A stretch of DNA of 64,000 bases from Halopseudomonas pertucinogena (GCF_014646575.1 NZ_BMNN01000001.1:682001-746000), one strand, 5' to 3'. Counted from the first letter of the stretch, positions 27,501-36,597 are shown. The notes: a model not told the origin generated them from the sequence alone. Made by a program: numbers and translations.

Positions 27501-28568
27501 ATGAACGGCCCGAGTCTCAGCTACACCGATCTCAACGCCATGGCGCAGATGAAAAGTGGCAGCAAGGCGGACACCCCCGAAAACATGGAGCGGGTGGCGC
27601 GCCAGTTCGAGTCGCTGTTTCTCAACGTCATGATGAAGAGCATGCGCGAGGCCAACCAGGTGTTCGCCGAGGGCAACCCGTTGAACACGCCCCAGACCCG
27701 CTTCTATCAGGACATGTACGACAGCCAGATGGCTGTGCACCTGTCGGAAAGGCAGGGCATGGGGCTGGCCGATGTCATGCTCCGCCAGCTTTCGCCGACC
27801 AGCGCCGGGCCGAAGCCGGCTGTCGCGGTCTCGGCAGCTGGGGACGGGCCGGCTGACCACTCCGCCTTGCTGGCGCGCCGACGTCTGGCGATCAGCATGG
27901 GCCGTGGCGAAGTCAGTCTCGGTCAGCAGCCGGCTGCTGCTGGCGAGCCTGCGCCTTCCCGCCCGGTGACGGCAGCGGCGGAGCCAGCCGCGAGCTGGCA
28001 GCCGGTACGGGGTATCCGCGCCGCTGAACGTGCCGCCGCAGCCCAGCCGGCACCGACGCGCTTTGACAGCCCCGCCGAATTTGCCGCAGCCATGCTGCCG
28101 ATGGCCGAGAAGGCCGCCGCACGACTGGGCGTCGATCCGCATTATCTGGTGGCCCAGGCCGCGCTGGAAACCGGCTGGGGCAAGTCCATCATCCGCAACG
28201 GTGACGGCTCCAGCAGCTACAACCTGTTCGGCATCAAGAGCCATGGCCAGTGGCAGGGCGAGTCGGCCAGTGTCATGACCAGCGAATACCGTGACGGGGT
28301 TCGACAGCAGGAGCGGGCCAGTTTCCGCAGCTACGACTCATTCGAGCAGAGCTTCGATGACTACGTGGACTTCCTGCATCGCAACGGACGCTACGCCCAG
28401 GCGCTCAAGCGTACCGAAAGCGGTGATGTCTTCTTCCGCGAACTGCAGGCGGCCGGTTATGCCACCGACCCGCGCTATGCCAGCAAGGTGTCGCAGATCG
28501 CCCGCAAGCTGATCAGCGAGAATGCAACCGCGTCGGCCAGTCCGGCCACCAGCCAGGGTAGGGTGTAA
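27501..28568 (+). CDS. flgJ: Flagellar rod cap / peptidoglycan hydrolase FlgJ
   Basis: A 355-residue two-domain protein. The N-terminal rod-binding domain (about 1-100: NMERVARQFESLFLNVMMKSMREAN) caps the growing rod. A Pro/Ala-rich linker spans about 100-185. The C-terminal glucosaminidase domain (about 190-345: LVAQAALETGWGKSIIRNGDGSSSYNLFGIK with the catalytic Glu) opens peptidoglycan. The dual-domain form is typical of gammaproteobacteria. The stop is 3 bases from flgK. Confidence 0.95.
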   Translation: MNGPSLSYTDLNAMAQMKSGSKADTPENMERVARQFESLFLNVMMKSMREANQVFAEGNPLNTPQTRFYQDMYDSQMAVHLSERQGMGLADVMLRQLSPTSAGPKPAVAVSAAGDGPADHSALLARRRLAISMGRGEVSLGQQPAAAGEPAPSRPVTAAAEPAASWQPVRGIRAAERAAAAQPAPTRFDSPAEFAAAMLPMAEKAAARLGVDPHYLVAQAALETGWGKSIIRNGDGSSSYNLFGIKSHGQWQGESASVMTSEYRDGVRQQERASFRSYDSFEQSFDDYVDFLHRNGRYAQALKRTESGDVFFRELQAAGYATDPRYASKVSQIARKLISENATASASPATSQGRV

Positions 28569-28571
28569 GCC

Positions 28572-30590
28572 ATGTCGGATCTGTTTCAGGTTGGCTTGAG
28601 TGGGCTGCGTGCGGCACAGACCCAGCTGTCGGTCACCGGTCAGAACATCACCAACGTCAATACGCCCGGTTACAGCCGGCAGACGGCGATCCAGACCACC
28701 AATCCGGCCAACCTCACCGGTGCCGGCTTCATGGGCAACGGCACCAAGGTCGTGGATATCCAGCGTATCTACAACCAGTTCCTGACCAACCAGGTCCGCA
28801 GCACCACTTCGGCGGCGGCGGCCAACGAGGCCTACCGGACGCAGATCGAGGAGCTCAACAGCACGCTGTCGAGCACCGCTTCCGGCATCACCACCGGCAT
28901 GCAGAACTACTTCGGCGCGCTGCAGACCGCCATCGAGGACCCCGCCAGCCTGCCGGCACGCCAGCTGTTCCTGTCCGAAGCCCAGGGGCTGGCAGGGCGT
29001 TTCAACTCGGTGCATGCCCAGCTGAGCACTCAGAACAGGTTCATCAACGACCAGATGACCACGGTGGCGCAGCAGGTGACCCGGCTGGCGCAGTCGGTGG
29101 CCGGCTTCAACGATGCGATTGCCAAGGCGGCGGCCAATGGCGCTGCGCCCAACGACCTGCTGGATGCGCGGGACGAAGCCATTCGCCAGCTCAGCGGCTA
29201 TATCGGGGTCACGGTGGTCAATCAGGATGACCACAGTATCAACCTGTTCATCGGCTCCGGCCAGCCGCTGGTGATCGGCAAGGAGGCCTCCGTGCTCCAG
29301 GCTGCCCCTGGCCTGGCCGACCCGTCACGGATGGATATACGCCTGGTCAGCGGCAATGCAGGGCAGGATGTCACCGGCCTGATCAGCGGTGGTGAGCTGG
29401 GCGGTCTGCTGGACTATCGTCGGGATGTGCTGGACCTGGCATTGAATGCGCTGGGCCGCATGTCCCTGGGCATCGCCAGCGAATTCAACCAGCAGCTGGC
29501 CAAGGGGCTGGACCTCAACGGCAATGTCGGCGGTCCTCTGTTCAATGACATCAACAGTCGCGACATGCTCGACCTGCGCAGTCGCGGGCGCGAGAGCAAC
29601 CAGTCGGATGCCTCGCTGGATGTGCGTATTACCGACACCAGCCAGCTGAGCACCTCGGATTACGAGCTGACCTTCACCTCCGATACCGAGTTCACCGTGC
29701 GCCGTATCGGCGACAACCGGGTGCTCGGACCTTTTGATCTGAACGCCGCCCCGGGTGACCCGAACGGTCGCTATCCCGCCTTCGACGGCCTGGATCTCAG
29801 CCAGCAGCCGGATGCGGGTAACTTCCGGTCGGGCGACCGCTATCTGCTCACACCCACCCGTTCTGCAGCCCAGGGCATGGCAGTGGTGATGACCGAGCCG
29901 CAGCAGCTGGCGTTTGCCGCGCCGATGGCTGCCCAGGCCGGTCTTGATAACCGAGGTACCGGTGCGGTCAGCCAGCCGGTACTGCTTGGCGGCAGTGGGC
30001 CGCTGGACATGGATGCGCTGGTGGCACTGACCGGGCCGGAAGGGGTCAGCTTCACCTACTCGGCCAATGCCGACGGCACCGGGACCCTGGAGCTGAGCGC
30101 GGACCCCGGGCCGGTCTCGCCCGCAGCCATCACCATTGCCGCACCGGGCGCGGCGCAGCAGTTCGAGTTCACCCTCGGCGGGCAGTCCTTCAGCATGGGG
30201 TTGTCCGGCCGTGCGCTGGATGGCGACACCTTTACCGTCAGCTTCAACCAGGGCGGGGTGGCCGATAACCGCAACGCGCTGCAGCTGTCGGAGCTGCAGA
30301 ATCGCCCGGTGCTCGGCAAGACCGAGGGCGCCCGTGGTTTCTCCCTGCTGGATGGTTACGGCGATCTGGTGCAGCGAGTCGCCACCTTCACCGCCCAGGC
30401 GCGGACCGAGAGCGAGGCCAACCAGGCGATGCTGGTGCAGGCGACCAACAACCGCAACTCTGTATCGGCGGTCAACCTCGATGAAGAGGCGGCAAGCCTT
30501 ATCCAGTTCGAGCAGTACTACAACGCCTCGGCGCAGATCATTCAAGTTGCGCGTACCGTGTTCGATACATTGATCAACACGATGCGCTGA
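28572..30590 (+). CDS. flgK: Hook-filament junction protein FlgK
   Basis: 672 residues, hook-associated protein 1. The N-terminus (LFQVGLSGLRAAQTQLSVTGQNITNVNTPGYSRQ) and C-terminus (VNLDEEAASLIQFEQYYNASAQIIQVARTVFDTLINT) are the conserved D0 helices; the central 400 or so residues form variable exposed domains. Pseudomonas FlgK is usually about 680 residues. FlgN is its export chaperone. Confidence 0.96.
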   Translation: MSDLFQVGLSGLRAAQTQLSVTGQNITNVNTPGYSRQTAIQTTNPANLTGAGFMGNGTKVVDIQRIYNQFLTNQVRSTTSAAAANEAYRTQIEELNSTLSSTASGITTGMQNYFGALQTAIEDPASLPARQLFLSEAQGLAGRFNSVHAQLSTQNRFINDQMTTVAQQVTRLAQSVAGFNDAIAKAAANGAAPNDLLDARDEAIRQLSGYIGVTVVNQDDHSINLFIGSGQPLVIGKEASVLQAAPGLADPSRMDIRLVSGNAGQDVTGLISGGELGGLLDYRRDVLDLALNALGRMSLGIASEFNQQLAKGLDLNGNVGGPLFNDINSRDMLDLRSRGRESNQSDASLDVRITDTSQLSTSDYELTFTSDTEFTVRRIGDNRVLGPFDLNAAPGDPNGRYPAFDGLDLSQQPDAGNFRSGDRYLLTPTRSAAQGMAVVMTEPQQLAFAAPMAAQAGLDNRGTGAVSQPVLLGGSGPLDMDALVALTGPEGVSFTYSANADGTGTLELSADPGPVSPAAITIAAPGAAQQFEFTLGGQSFSMGLSGRALDGDTFTVSFNQGGVADNRNALQLSELQNRPVLGKTEGARGFSLLDGYGDLVQRVATFTAQARTESEANQAMLVQATNNRNSVSAVNLDEEAASLIQFEQYYNASAQIIQVARTVFDTLINTMR

Positions 30591-30603
30591 GGAGAGGACA
30601 GGC

Positions 30604-31878
30604 ATGCGTATCTCCACCATTCAGGCATTCAACAGCGGCGTGCGGGGCATCCAGGATAATTATTCCTCGGTGACCCGCACCCAGGAGCAGATCAGCTCCG
30701 GCAAGCGCATGCTGACGCCGGCGGATGACCCCGTGGCATCGGTCCGTCTGCTGCAGCTGGAGCAGGAAGCCAGCAAGCTCGGTCAGTACCGTGAAAACAT
30801 CACCGCCGCGACCAACAGCCTGACCCAGCAGGAAGCCGTGCTCAACTCGGTCAACAATGTCCTGCAGCGGGTCAGGGAAATCACCCTGGAAGCGGGCAAC
30901 GGTGCGCTGGACGCCGGCGCACGGCAGGCCTTGGCACAGGAGCTGGTCGAACGGGAGGACGAGCTCTACGGGCTGATGAACAGCCAGAATGCCCGCGGCG
31001 AATACCTGTTCGGCGGGTTCCGGAGCGACACCCAGCCCTTCGTTCGCCAACCCGACGGCAGCTACAGCTACCAGGGTGACGAAGGGCAGCGCTCGATCCA
31101 GATCGGCAGCTCGAAGATGGTCGCGATGAATGACAATGGCAAGGAACTGTTCGTCGACGTCGCGAACGTCAACCGGGTGACGACCGGGGTAACCGTGCCG
31201 GCCGATCCGGACGAGCAGGCGAGGGTCCGTATCTCGCTGGGCGTGGTGGAGAACAAACAGCTGTACGACAGCCGGTTCCATCCCCAGGGGGCAATGAGTA
31301 TTCGCATCACCGCCGACGCCGAAGGCGCAGCTGCCGGGTATGAGATCCTCGATGCCGACGGCAATGCCCTGGCTCCGCCGGTTGCCGGCGAGCTGCAGGC
31401 CAATGAAAGTGGCAGCTACGAGATTCGCCACGCCGGAGTGATGGTGACTCTGGACGGTGACCTGGCAGCGGCTGATGAGTTCAGTGTTCAGGTTGGCGAA
31501 GAAGGACATGGGGAACGGCGCAATGTGCTCGACAGCATCCGCCTGCTGCGTGAGACCCTGGAGAAGGGCGATGACAGTACCGAAGGCAAGCTGCAGCGCC
31601 GCGACATGCTCGCCGTCAGCCTGCAGAACATCGACAATGCCATGAACCAGGTGCTGGGTGTGCAGACCAGCCTGGGGGCGCGACTCAACGTGATCGAGTC
31701 CGCACAGCTGGAAAATGACGAAGCCAGCCTGATCAACACCCAGGTGCAGTCCGGACTGGCCGATCTGGATTACGCCGAGGCGCTGAGCCGACTGAGCATG
31801 CAGAGCATCGTGTTGCAGGCGGCGCAGCAGAGTTTCGTCAAGGTCAGCGGACTGAGCCTGTTCAACTTCCTGCGCTGA
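30604..31878 (+). CDS. flgL: Hook-filament junction protein FlgL
   Basis: 424 residues, hook-associated protein 3 of the flagellin superfamily. The N-terminus (TIQAFNSGVRGIQDNYSSVTRTQEQISSGKRMLTPADDPVAS) and the C-terminal helix (QSGLADLDYAEALSRLSMQSIVLQAAQQSFVKVSGLSLFNFL) are diagnostic. Last gene of flgFGHIJKL; REP elements follow instead of the fliC genes. Confidence 0.95.
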   Translation: MRISTIQAFNSGVRGIQDNYSSVTRTQEQISSGKRMLTPADDPVASVRLLQLEQEASKLGQYRENITAATNSLTQQEAVLNSVNNVLQRVREITLEAGNGALDAGARQALAQELVEREDELYGLMNSQNARGEYLFGGFRSDTQPFVRQPDGSYSYQGDEGQRSIQIGSSKMVAMNDNGKELFVDVANVNRVTTGVTVPADPDEQARVRISLGVVENKQLYDSRFHPQGAMSIRITADAEGAAAGYEILDADGNALAPPVAGELQANESGSYEIRHAGVMVTLDGDLAAADEFSVQVGEEGHGERRNVLDSIRLLRETLEKGDDSTEGKLQRRDMLAVSLQNIDNAMNQVLGVQTSLGARLNVIESAQLENDEASLINTQVQSGLADLDYAEALSRLSMQSIVLQAAQQSFVKVSGLSLFNFLR

Positions 31879-31901
31879 TTATCGGCACAGCGGAACAGGC
31901 C

Positions 31902-31926
31902 GGGCTGCTGTCGCAGCCCGATCGCC
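31902..31926 (+). repeat. 25-base direct repeat, copy 1
   Basis: Matches 32036-32060 at 24 of 25 bases (the difference is A versus C at the 14th base). It begins GGGCTGCTGTCGC and can itself form a GGGCTGC..GCAGCCC hairpin. It lies just after the flgL stop and is associated with the REP pair. Confidence 0.8.
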
Positions 31927-31995
31927 CCGGGGTCGGGGCTCCTACGGGCGAGAGAATGTTCCGTTTTTGTAGGAGCGGCGACCTCGCCGCGATGG
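31919..31995. repeat. REPIN-like pair of inverted REP elements
   Basis: Two REP-like units face each other. GTAGGAGC is at 31969-31976 on the plus strand, followed by a GGCGACCTCGCC stem and GCGATGG. On the minus strand GTAGGAGC is at 31945-31938, followed by a CCCGACCCCGG stem and GGCGATCG. The GTAGGAGC head plus GC-rich stem is the common Pseudomonas REP design, and a head-to-head pair is a REPIN. Such elements are mobilised by RAYT transposases encoded elsewhere. Here it fills the gap after flgL and may also act as a terminator. Confidence 0.75.
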
Positions 31996-32035
31996 CGCGC
32001 CCGGCGCGCCCGACAGACGCCGCATCCTTCCAACG

Positions 32036-32060
32036 GGGCTGCTGTCGCCGCCCGATCGCC
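32036..32060 (+). repeat. 25-base direct repeat, copy 2
   Basis: Second copy of the 31902-31926 unit with one mismatch. It is followed by a GC-rich stretch (ACGGGCCCGGGCGCC) and a degenerate REP-like end (GGGGCTTCTGCGGG, 32091-32104), suggesting that a larger unit of about 110 bases was duplicated and decayed. Confidence 0.75.
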
Positions 32061-32109
32061 ACGGGCCCGGGCGCCTGCCGATGAGAGGGCGGGGCTTCTG
32101 CGGGAGTGT

Positions 32110-32502
32110 TCAATGATTGTCGGCCAGGCGCTCCAGGATGGGGCAGTCCGGGCGGTCATCGCCGAGGCAGCAGCTGGCCAGTTCCGACAGGCTGGCGTGC
32201 ATCGCCTGCAGCCCGGTAATCTTGTCTTCCAGCTCTTTCAGATGCTGGCGGGCCAGCTGCTTGACCACCGCGCTGCTGCGCTCGCGGTCCTGCCATAGAG
32301 CCAGTAGTTGCCTAATCTGCTCGATGGAAAAGCCAAGCCCGCGGGCCCGCTGGATGAAGCGCAGGGTATGCAGGTCCTGCTCGTTGAACAGCCGATAGCC
32401 TGCCGCAGTTCGCAGCGTGCCGGGCAACAGGCCAATCTTCTCGTAATGTCTGATCATGCGCGGCGTGAGGCCGCTGGCCCTGGCGGCCTGGCTGATATTC
32501 AT
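32110..32502 (-). CDS. cueR: MerR-family copper regulator CueR
   Basis: A 130-residue MerR-type regulator: N-terminal winged HTH (MNISQAARASGLTPRMIRHYEKIGLL), coiled-coil dimer helix, and a C-terminal metal loop with Cys112 and Cys120 (CCLGDDRPDC). Ser77 is also kept, and together these match E. coli CueR, which senses Cu+/Ag+. No copA, cueO or copper chaperone lies beside it, and no CueR-type dyad is evident in its own upstream 58 bases. The target is therefore elsewhere. Confidence 0.88.
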   Translation of the reverse strand: MNISQAARASGLTPRMIRHYEKIGLLPGTLRTAAGYRLFNEQDLHTLRFIQRARGLGFSIEQIRQLLALWQDRERSSAVVKQLARQHLKELEDKITGLQAMHASLSELASCCLGDDRPDCPILERLADNH

Positions 32503-32560
32503 GCCTGCACTCCGTTATCACGATTGGCCTGACCGTCTGACGCAGCTGAACGCTCCCACC

Positions 32561-34306
32561 TCATCTGCGCGTTGCCGAGCCATCGGTCTGCCGGTTCAGC
32601 CTCAGACCGATCTTCTGAATCCAACCATCCTCGATGTCGGCGACCACCCAGGTCAGGCCTTGCCATTCGGTCTGATCACCTATATCAGGGTAGCCGCCAA
32701 ACTGCTTGATGAAAAATTCCGCCAGGGTCATGCCTGCCATGTCATCGGGCGTATCAAAACCATAGAAGCGGGCGACCTCGCCCAGCTGGGCGGAGCCCTC
32801 CAGAATGAATTCCCCGAAGAACTGGCGGTTGTTAAGGTGTCGTTGCGTCGTGGAGATGCTGAACAGCCTGGACAATGCCGGCAGATCCCTGGCATGGCCG
32901 ATGACGCACAGTACGTCGTTCAGCTCCAGTCGTGTGCTGCCCGAAGGGTGCAGCAGCTTGCGGCCGCGAAACACGGCGGCGATGCGGGTATCCCTGGGCA
33001 TCTGCAGATCACGCAACTGCACGCCCACACACCAGTTGGTGTCGCTGAGCTGGTACACAATCAGCTCGTAATCGCTTTCCACCACCACGTCCAGACTGGT
33101 GCGGTGCAGCGGTTCGGGGATTGGCGGAATTTCCATCCGACACAGCCTTGCGGCCATGGGCAGGCTGGCGCCCTGCAGCAACAGTGAAACCAGCACCACG
33201 ACGAAGGCCACGTTGAACAGCAGTTGTGCCTGGTCCAGTCCGGCCACCAGAGGGAATATCGCCAGCATGACCGGCACCGCCCCGCGCAACCCCACCCAGC
33301 TGATGAACACCCGCTCCCGCCAGGAGAAGGTGAAGGGAGCCAGACAGAGGAGAACTGCGACGGGCCGCGCTACAAGAATCAGGAAGAAGGCGATAGCCAG
33401 CGCGGGTAACGCCAGCTCGAGCATTTGCGATGGGGTGACCAGCAGACCGAGCATGAGGAACAGACCGATCTGACTGAGCCAGGCCATGCCATCCTGCATG
33501 TGCAGAATATTCTGCAGACTGCGCAGACGCATGTTGCCGAGTACCAGCCCGGTGATGAAAATCGCCAGGAAGCCACTGCCGCCGACGATGTTGGCGACCG
33601 CAAAAACCAGAATGGCGCCGCTGGTAATGAGCAGAGGATAGAGCCCTGTGTCGAGACTCACCCGGTTGACCAGCCAGGTCAGGAAAAAACCGCCCGCCAC
33701 CCCACAGACGGCACCAATACCGAACTGCTGGAGCAGCATGGTCAGGAACGACCAGGTGAAGGAGGTCTGGCCGCTGACCAGCATCTCCACCAGAGTGATG
33801 GTCAGGAAGATCGCCATGGGGTCGTTCGAAGCTGACTCGATTTCCAGGGTGGCGCTGACCCGGCGCTTCAGGTTGAGCCCCTTGCCCTGCAACAGTGAAA
33901 AGACGGCTGCAGCATCGGTGGAGCCGACAATCGACCCGAGCAGCAAACCCTGTAACCAGTGCAGATCCAGCAGCCAGGCGGCGGCTAGACCGGTGAGCAG
34001 GGCGCTGAACAGGACACCGAAGCTGGCCAGCGACAGTGACGGCCATAACGCCACCTTGAAATTCTCTGCGCGGGTCCGCATGCCGCCGTCCAGCAGGATG
34101 ATAGCCAGGGCCAGGCTGCCGATGACGTAAACTGTATCCACGCTGTCGAAAGCAATGCCGCCGGGGCCTTCTTCCCCCGCGAGCATACCGATCACGAGAA
34201 ACATCAGCAGCAGCGGAATACCCAGTCGTGATGACATGGAGCTCGCCAGAATGCTGACAGCCAGCAATCCAGCGCATATCACAAACAGGGTATTCATTAC
34301 TTCCAT
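32561..34306 (-). CDS. nhaP2: K+/H+ antiporter, CPA1 family (NhaP2/CvrA)
   Basis: 581 residues. The membrane domain has about 12-13 TM helices with LLDGGMRTRAENFKVALWP, GSTDAAAVFSLL and the NDPMAIFLT motif carrying the ion-binding Asp. The soluble C-terminal region of about 180 residues (DYELIVYQLSDTNWCVGVQLRDLQMPRDTRIAAVFRG) is the TrkA-C/CvrA type. It exports K+ (or Na+) in exchange for protons at the inner membrane. ATG at 34306 or 34297 (MNTLFVICAG) could be the start; the sequence does not decide. Same strand as cueR, 58 bases upstream of it. Confidence 0.9.
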   Translation of the reverse strand: MEVMNTLFVICAGLLAVSILASSMSSRLGIPLLLMFLVIGMLAGEEGPGGIAFDSVDTVYVIGSLALAIILLDGGMRTRAENFKVALWPSLSLASFGVLFSALLTGLAAAWLLDLHWLQGLLLGSIVGSTDAAAVFSLLQGKGLNLKRRVSATLEIESASNDPMAIFLTITLVEMLVSGQTSFTWSFLTMLLQQFGIGAVCGVAGGFFLTWLVNRVSLDTGLYPLLITSGAILVFAVANIVGGSGFLAIFITGLVLGNMRLRSLQNILHMQDGMAWLSQIGLFLMLGLLVTPSQMLELALPALAIAFFLILVARPVAVLLCLAPFTFSWRERVFISWVGLRGAVPVMLAIFPLVAGLDQAQLLFNVAFVVVLVSLLLQGASLPMAARLCRMEIPPIPEPLHRTSLDVVVESDYELIVYQLSDTNWCVGVQLRDLQMPRDTRIAAVFRGRKLLHPSGSTRLELNDVLCVIGHARDLPALSRLFSISTTQRHLNNRQFFGEFILEGSAQLGEVARFYGFDTPDDMAGMTLAEFFIKQFGGYPDIGDQTEWQGLTWVVADIEDGWIQKIGLRLNRQTDGSATRR

Positions 34307-34373
34307 CAGTCAGGGGCCCGCAGCGTTTTCAAGGAAGCCGAATCCTACCACCTCCAGCTGGATGCGGGACGGT

Positions 34374-34604
34374 TCAGCGTGGCTGTGAGGGCATGCGGAC
34401 CCGCAATGGAGCAAGCAGGGGGGAGAGGCCGTTATGGTCGATTTCCTGCATCAGCTGAAGCAAGCGGCCGATTTCTCCCTTCGGGAAGCCCTCCCGTGCG
34501 AACCAGTTGAGGTAATGACCAGGCAGATCGGCAATCAGCCGGCCCTTGTACTTGCCGAAGGGCATTTCGCGGGTGACCAGCAGCTGCAGGTCTTCAGGTT
34601 TCAT
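34374..34604 (-). CDS. DUF3820 family small protein
   Basis: A 76-residue protein with the DUF3820 core MPFGKYKGRLIADLPGHYLNWFAREGFPKGEIGRLL. It is widespread in proteobacteria; some database entries call it a putative quorum-sensing-regulated virulence factor, without a proven role. It is the next gene upstream of the antiporter on the same strand, 68 bases away. Confidence 0.82.
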   Translation of the reverse strand: MKPEDLQLLVTREMPFGKYKGRLIADLPGHYLNWFAREGFPKGEIGRLLQLMQEIDHNGLSPLLAPLRVRMPSQPR

Positions 34605-34693
34605 GGGGAGGGCTCCGGCAATGGACTGGGACGTATTATAGCCTTTACCGGCGTGCCAGAGCGGTCAGATGAACGTTCTGCGGAATGAATGGC

Positions 34694-34721
34694 TTGTAAC
34701 TTGTGCGCAAGCCGTTACAAT
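34694..34721 (+). promoter_or_regulatory. Probable promoter of the 4.5S RNA gene
   Basis: TTGTAA (34694-34699) and TACAAT (34716-34721) are spaced by 16 bases. Transcription would start about 34728, giving a short 5' leader removed during 4.5S RNA maturation, as known for E. coli ffs. Confidence 0.65.
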
Positions 34722-34751
34722 AGCGCGGCCCTGTCATGCAGGGTTTGTCAT

Positions 34752-34865
34752 GGTGACCCTGTCGGTCCCCTCGCAACGATCAGCCGTGAACCCGGTCAGG
34801 CCCGGAAGGGAGCAGCCGCAGCGGTGACATCGTGTGCCGGGGTGTGGCTGGCAGGGTTGCCACCC
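34752..34865 (+). ncRNA. ffs: Signal recognition particle 4.5S RNA
   Basis: The apical SRP-RNA signature is clear: GGTCAGGCCCGGAAGGGAGC (34794-34813) contains the GGAA tetraloop, and the asymmetric AGCAGCC / GTGTGCCGGG internal loop elements pair as in E. coli 4.5S RNA. The ends GGTGACCCTG (34752-34761) and CAGGGTTGCCACC (34852-34864) form the terminal stem. The RNA is about 114 nt. It binds Ffh and targets membrane proteins to the translocon. The exact ends are inferred from the E. coli homologue. Confidence 0.93.
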
Positions 34866-35099
34866 ATGACCTCTTCGCAACTTCCCCCTTTTCATACCAC
34901 GCTGCATTGCCCCTGCCCGAATCGGGCCGGATGTATCGGCTGCTGTTCGCCTGGCCGCCCCTGCTCGGTCCGCTGATACGGCCCCCCGCTTCTGTCCGTC
35001 CTGACACGGATGGGTCAATTGATCAATGCTGATACCTGATCCAGACTTGGATGGCTGGATGAGCCAGCCCGTGAATAACAACAACAAAGGACAAATTCG

Positions 35100-36509
35100 A
35101 TGAAACGCACCGACATCATGCGCCGGCTGTGCAGGCGCGGCGCCGTGGTTGCCATTCTGGGCGCAGCCGTTCTGCTGAGTGGCTGTTTCGATGGATCGGG
35201 GTCCAGCTCCGGCAGGGGACTGCTGCCCGGGCCTGATATGCCCGACATTCCCGAGGAGCGCATCCGCCCGCTGATATTCGTCCATGGCCTCGCCGGCTCG
35301 GCTTCCCAGTACCAGACCCAGGCCATGCGCTTTGCCAGCAACGGTTACCCTGATGACCACATCCTGGCCTTCGAGTACAGCACAGCGGGGCTGCCTGCAA
35401 TAGGGCAAGCCGCCAATGGCGAACTCAGCCCCGAGCTGGACGCCTTCATCGACGATGCGATGGAAGAACTGGACGCCGAACAGGTCTATCTCGCCTGTCA
35501 TTCCCTGGGCACCAGGGTGTGCGGCCACTACCTCTCCGCCCCGGAGCGGGCGGCCAAGGTCGCGGGCTATATCGCCATTGATGGGCTGACGGCGGAGAGC
35601 TGCCCCGGCGATTCCAACTGCATGGGCATCTTCGTCAATGAGGCGAGCAGGATGGGCACGGTCAACACCCATCTGCCTGACGAGACCCACGTGCAGGTGG
35701 CGACCTCAGAGGCATCCTTCGCGGCCCAGTTCGAGTTCCTTACCGGCACCGAGCCCGAGCGGGTCAGGATCCTGGCCCAGCGCGGTGAAGTGGACATTTC
35801 CGGGCGGGCAGTCTACTTCCCGGCCAACGCTGGCGCTGCAGGTGCCCGGCTGCAGATATGGGAAGTGGATGCCGATTCCGGGGCGCGGCTCGACAGCGAC
35901 CCGATTGCCGCTTTCGATATCGGCAGTGACGGTCGATGGGGACCGGCGAGGCTGGATCCCGACGCCCACTACGAGTTCCTGCTGTTGCGTCCCGGTCGCG
36001 CAGACCATCATTTCTACCGTCAGCCGCTGATCAGGGACAGCCATCTCGTGCGCCTGAACACCTCGCCGGCAGGCTCGGAGATCGAGCTCAATACCAATGT
36101 GAGCGATGATCATGCGGCTCTGGTGATTACCCGGGATATGGAATGGTGGGGTGATCGGGGTGCGGATACCGACATTCTGGAGATTTCCACCGACAGCGGG
36201 TCGGGCGATCAGGCGGCGGTGGATATCATCAGCCCCGCCATGGGCAACGGCAGCATCGGTATCCACGTGCATGACGACAGCGCCTCGCCACTGCTGACCA
36301 CAGGGCTGCCGCTTCCCTATTTCTCCGACCAGCCGTTCCAGGAGGGGGTGGATGTCTACATGCCGGCGGCAACGCCGCCCAACGGCGTGATTTCTGTGGT
36401 CAGCACGCCCCGGGGCGACAGCGCCCTGCAGCAGGTACTCAATGTGCCGAACTGGGCGTCGTCAGGCCATCGCATATCGCTGATATTCAACGATTATCAG
36501 CAGGACTGA
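35100..36509 (+). CDS. Lipoprotein lipase/esterase, alpha/beta hydrolase with C-terminal beta domain
   Basis: 469 residues. The signal peptide ends in a lipobox (LLSGC, Cys about 27), then a Ser/Gly-rich linker, so it is probably a surface or periplasmic lipoprotein. The hydrolase domain starts RPLIFVHGLAGSASQYQTQA (HG oxyanion motif). The nucleophile elbow is ACHSLGT, i.e. CxSxG instead of GxSxG. Candidate acid and His lie in AIDGLT and DETHVQV. The C-terminal half, from about residue 230, is beta-rich with Asp-rich loops and no catalytic motif. It resembles lipases of marine pseudomonads; a polyester-active relative (P. pelagia lipase) comes to mind, but I cannot check the match. AAAGGA precedes the ATG. 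Confidence 0.82.
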   Translation: MKRTDIMRRLCRRGAVVAILGAAVLLSGCFDGSGSSSGRGLLPGPDMPDIPEERIRPLIFVHGLAGSASQYQTQAMRFASNGYPDDHILAFEYSTAGLPAIGQAANGELSPELDAFIDDAMEELDAEQVYLACHSLGTRVCGHYLSAPERAAKVAGYIAIDGLTAESCPGDSNCMGIFVNEASRMGTVNTHLPDETHVQVATSEASFAAQFEFLTGTEPERVRILAQRGEVDISGRAVYFPANAGAAGARLQIWEVDADSGARLDSDPIAAFDIGSDGRWGPARLDPDAHYEFLLLRPGRADHHFYRQPLIRDSHLVRLNTSPAGSEIELNTNVSDDHAALVITRDMEWWGDRGADTDILEISTDSGSGDQAAVDIISPAMGNGSIGIHVHDDSASPLLTTGLPLPYFSDQPFQEGVDVYMPAATPPNGVISVVSTPRGDSALQQVLNVPNWASSGHRISLIFNDYQQD

Positions 36510-36515
36510 AGGAGC

Positions 36516-36552
36516 GGGCCCGGGTCTGCATCTCGCATTCACCGGGCCCTTT
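36516..36552 (+). terminator. Possible terminator after the lipase gene
   Basis: GGGCCCGG (36516-36523) pairs with CCGGGCCC (36542-36549) with an 18-base loop, followed by only TTT. It lies 7 bases after the stop codon. The short T-run makes it a weak candidate. Confidence 0.5.
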
Positions 36553-36597
36553 AAGGTACAGTAGCTGCCAGTCAATGACACCGGATAGCAGCCCTCG

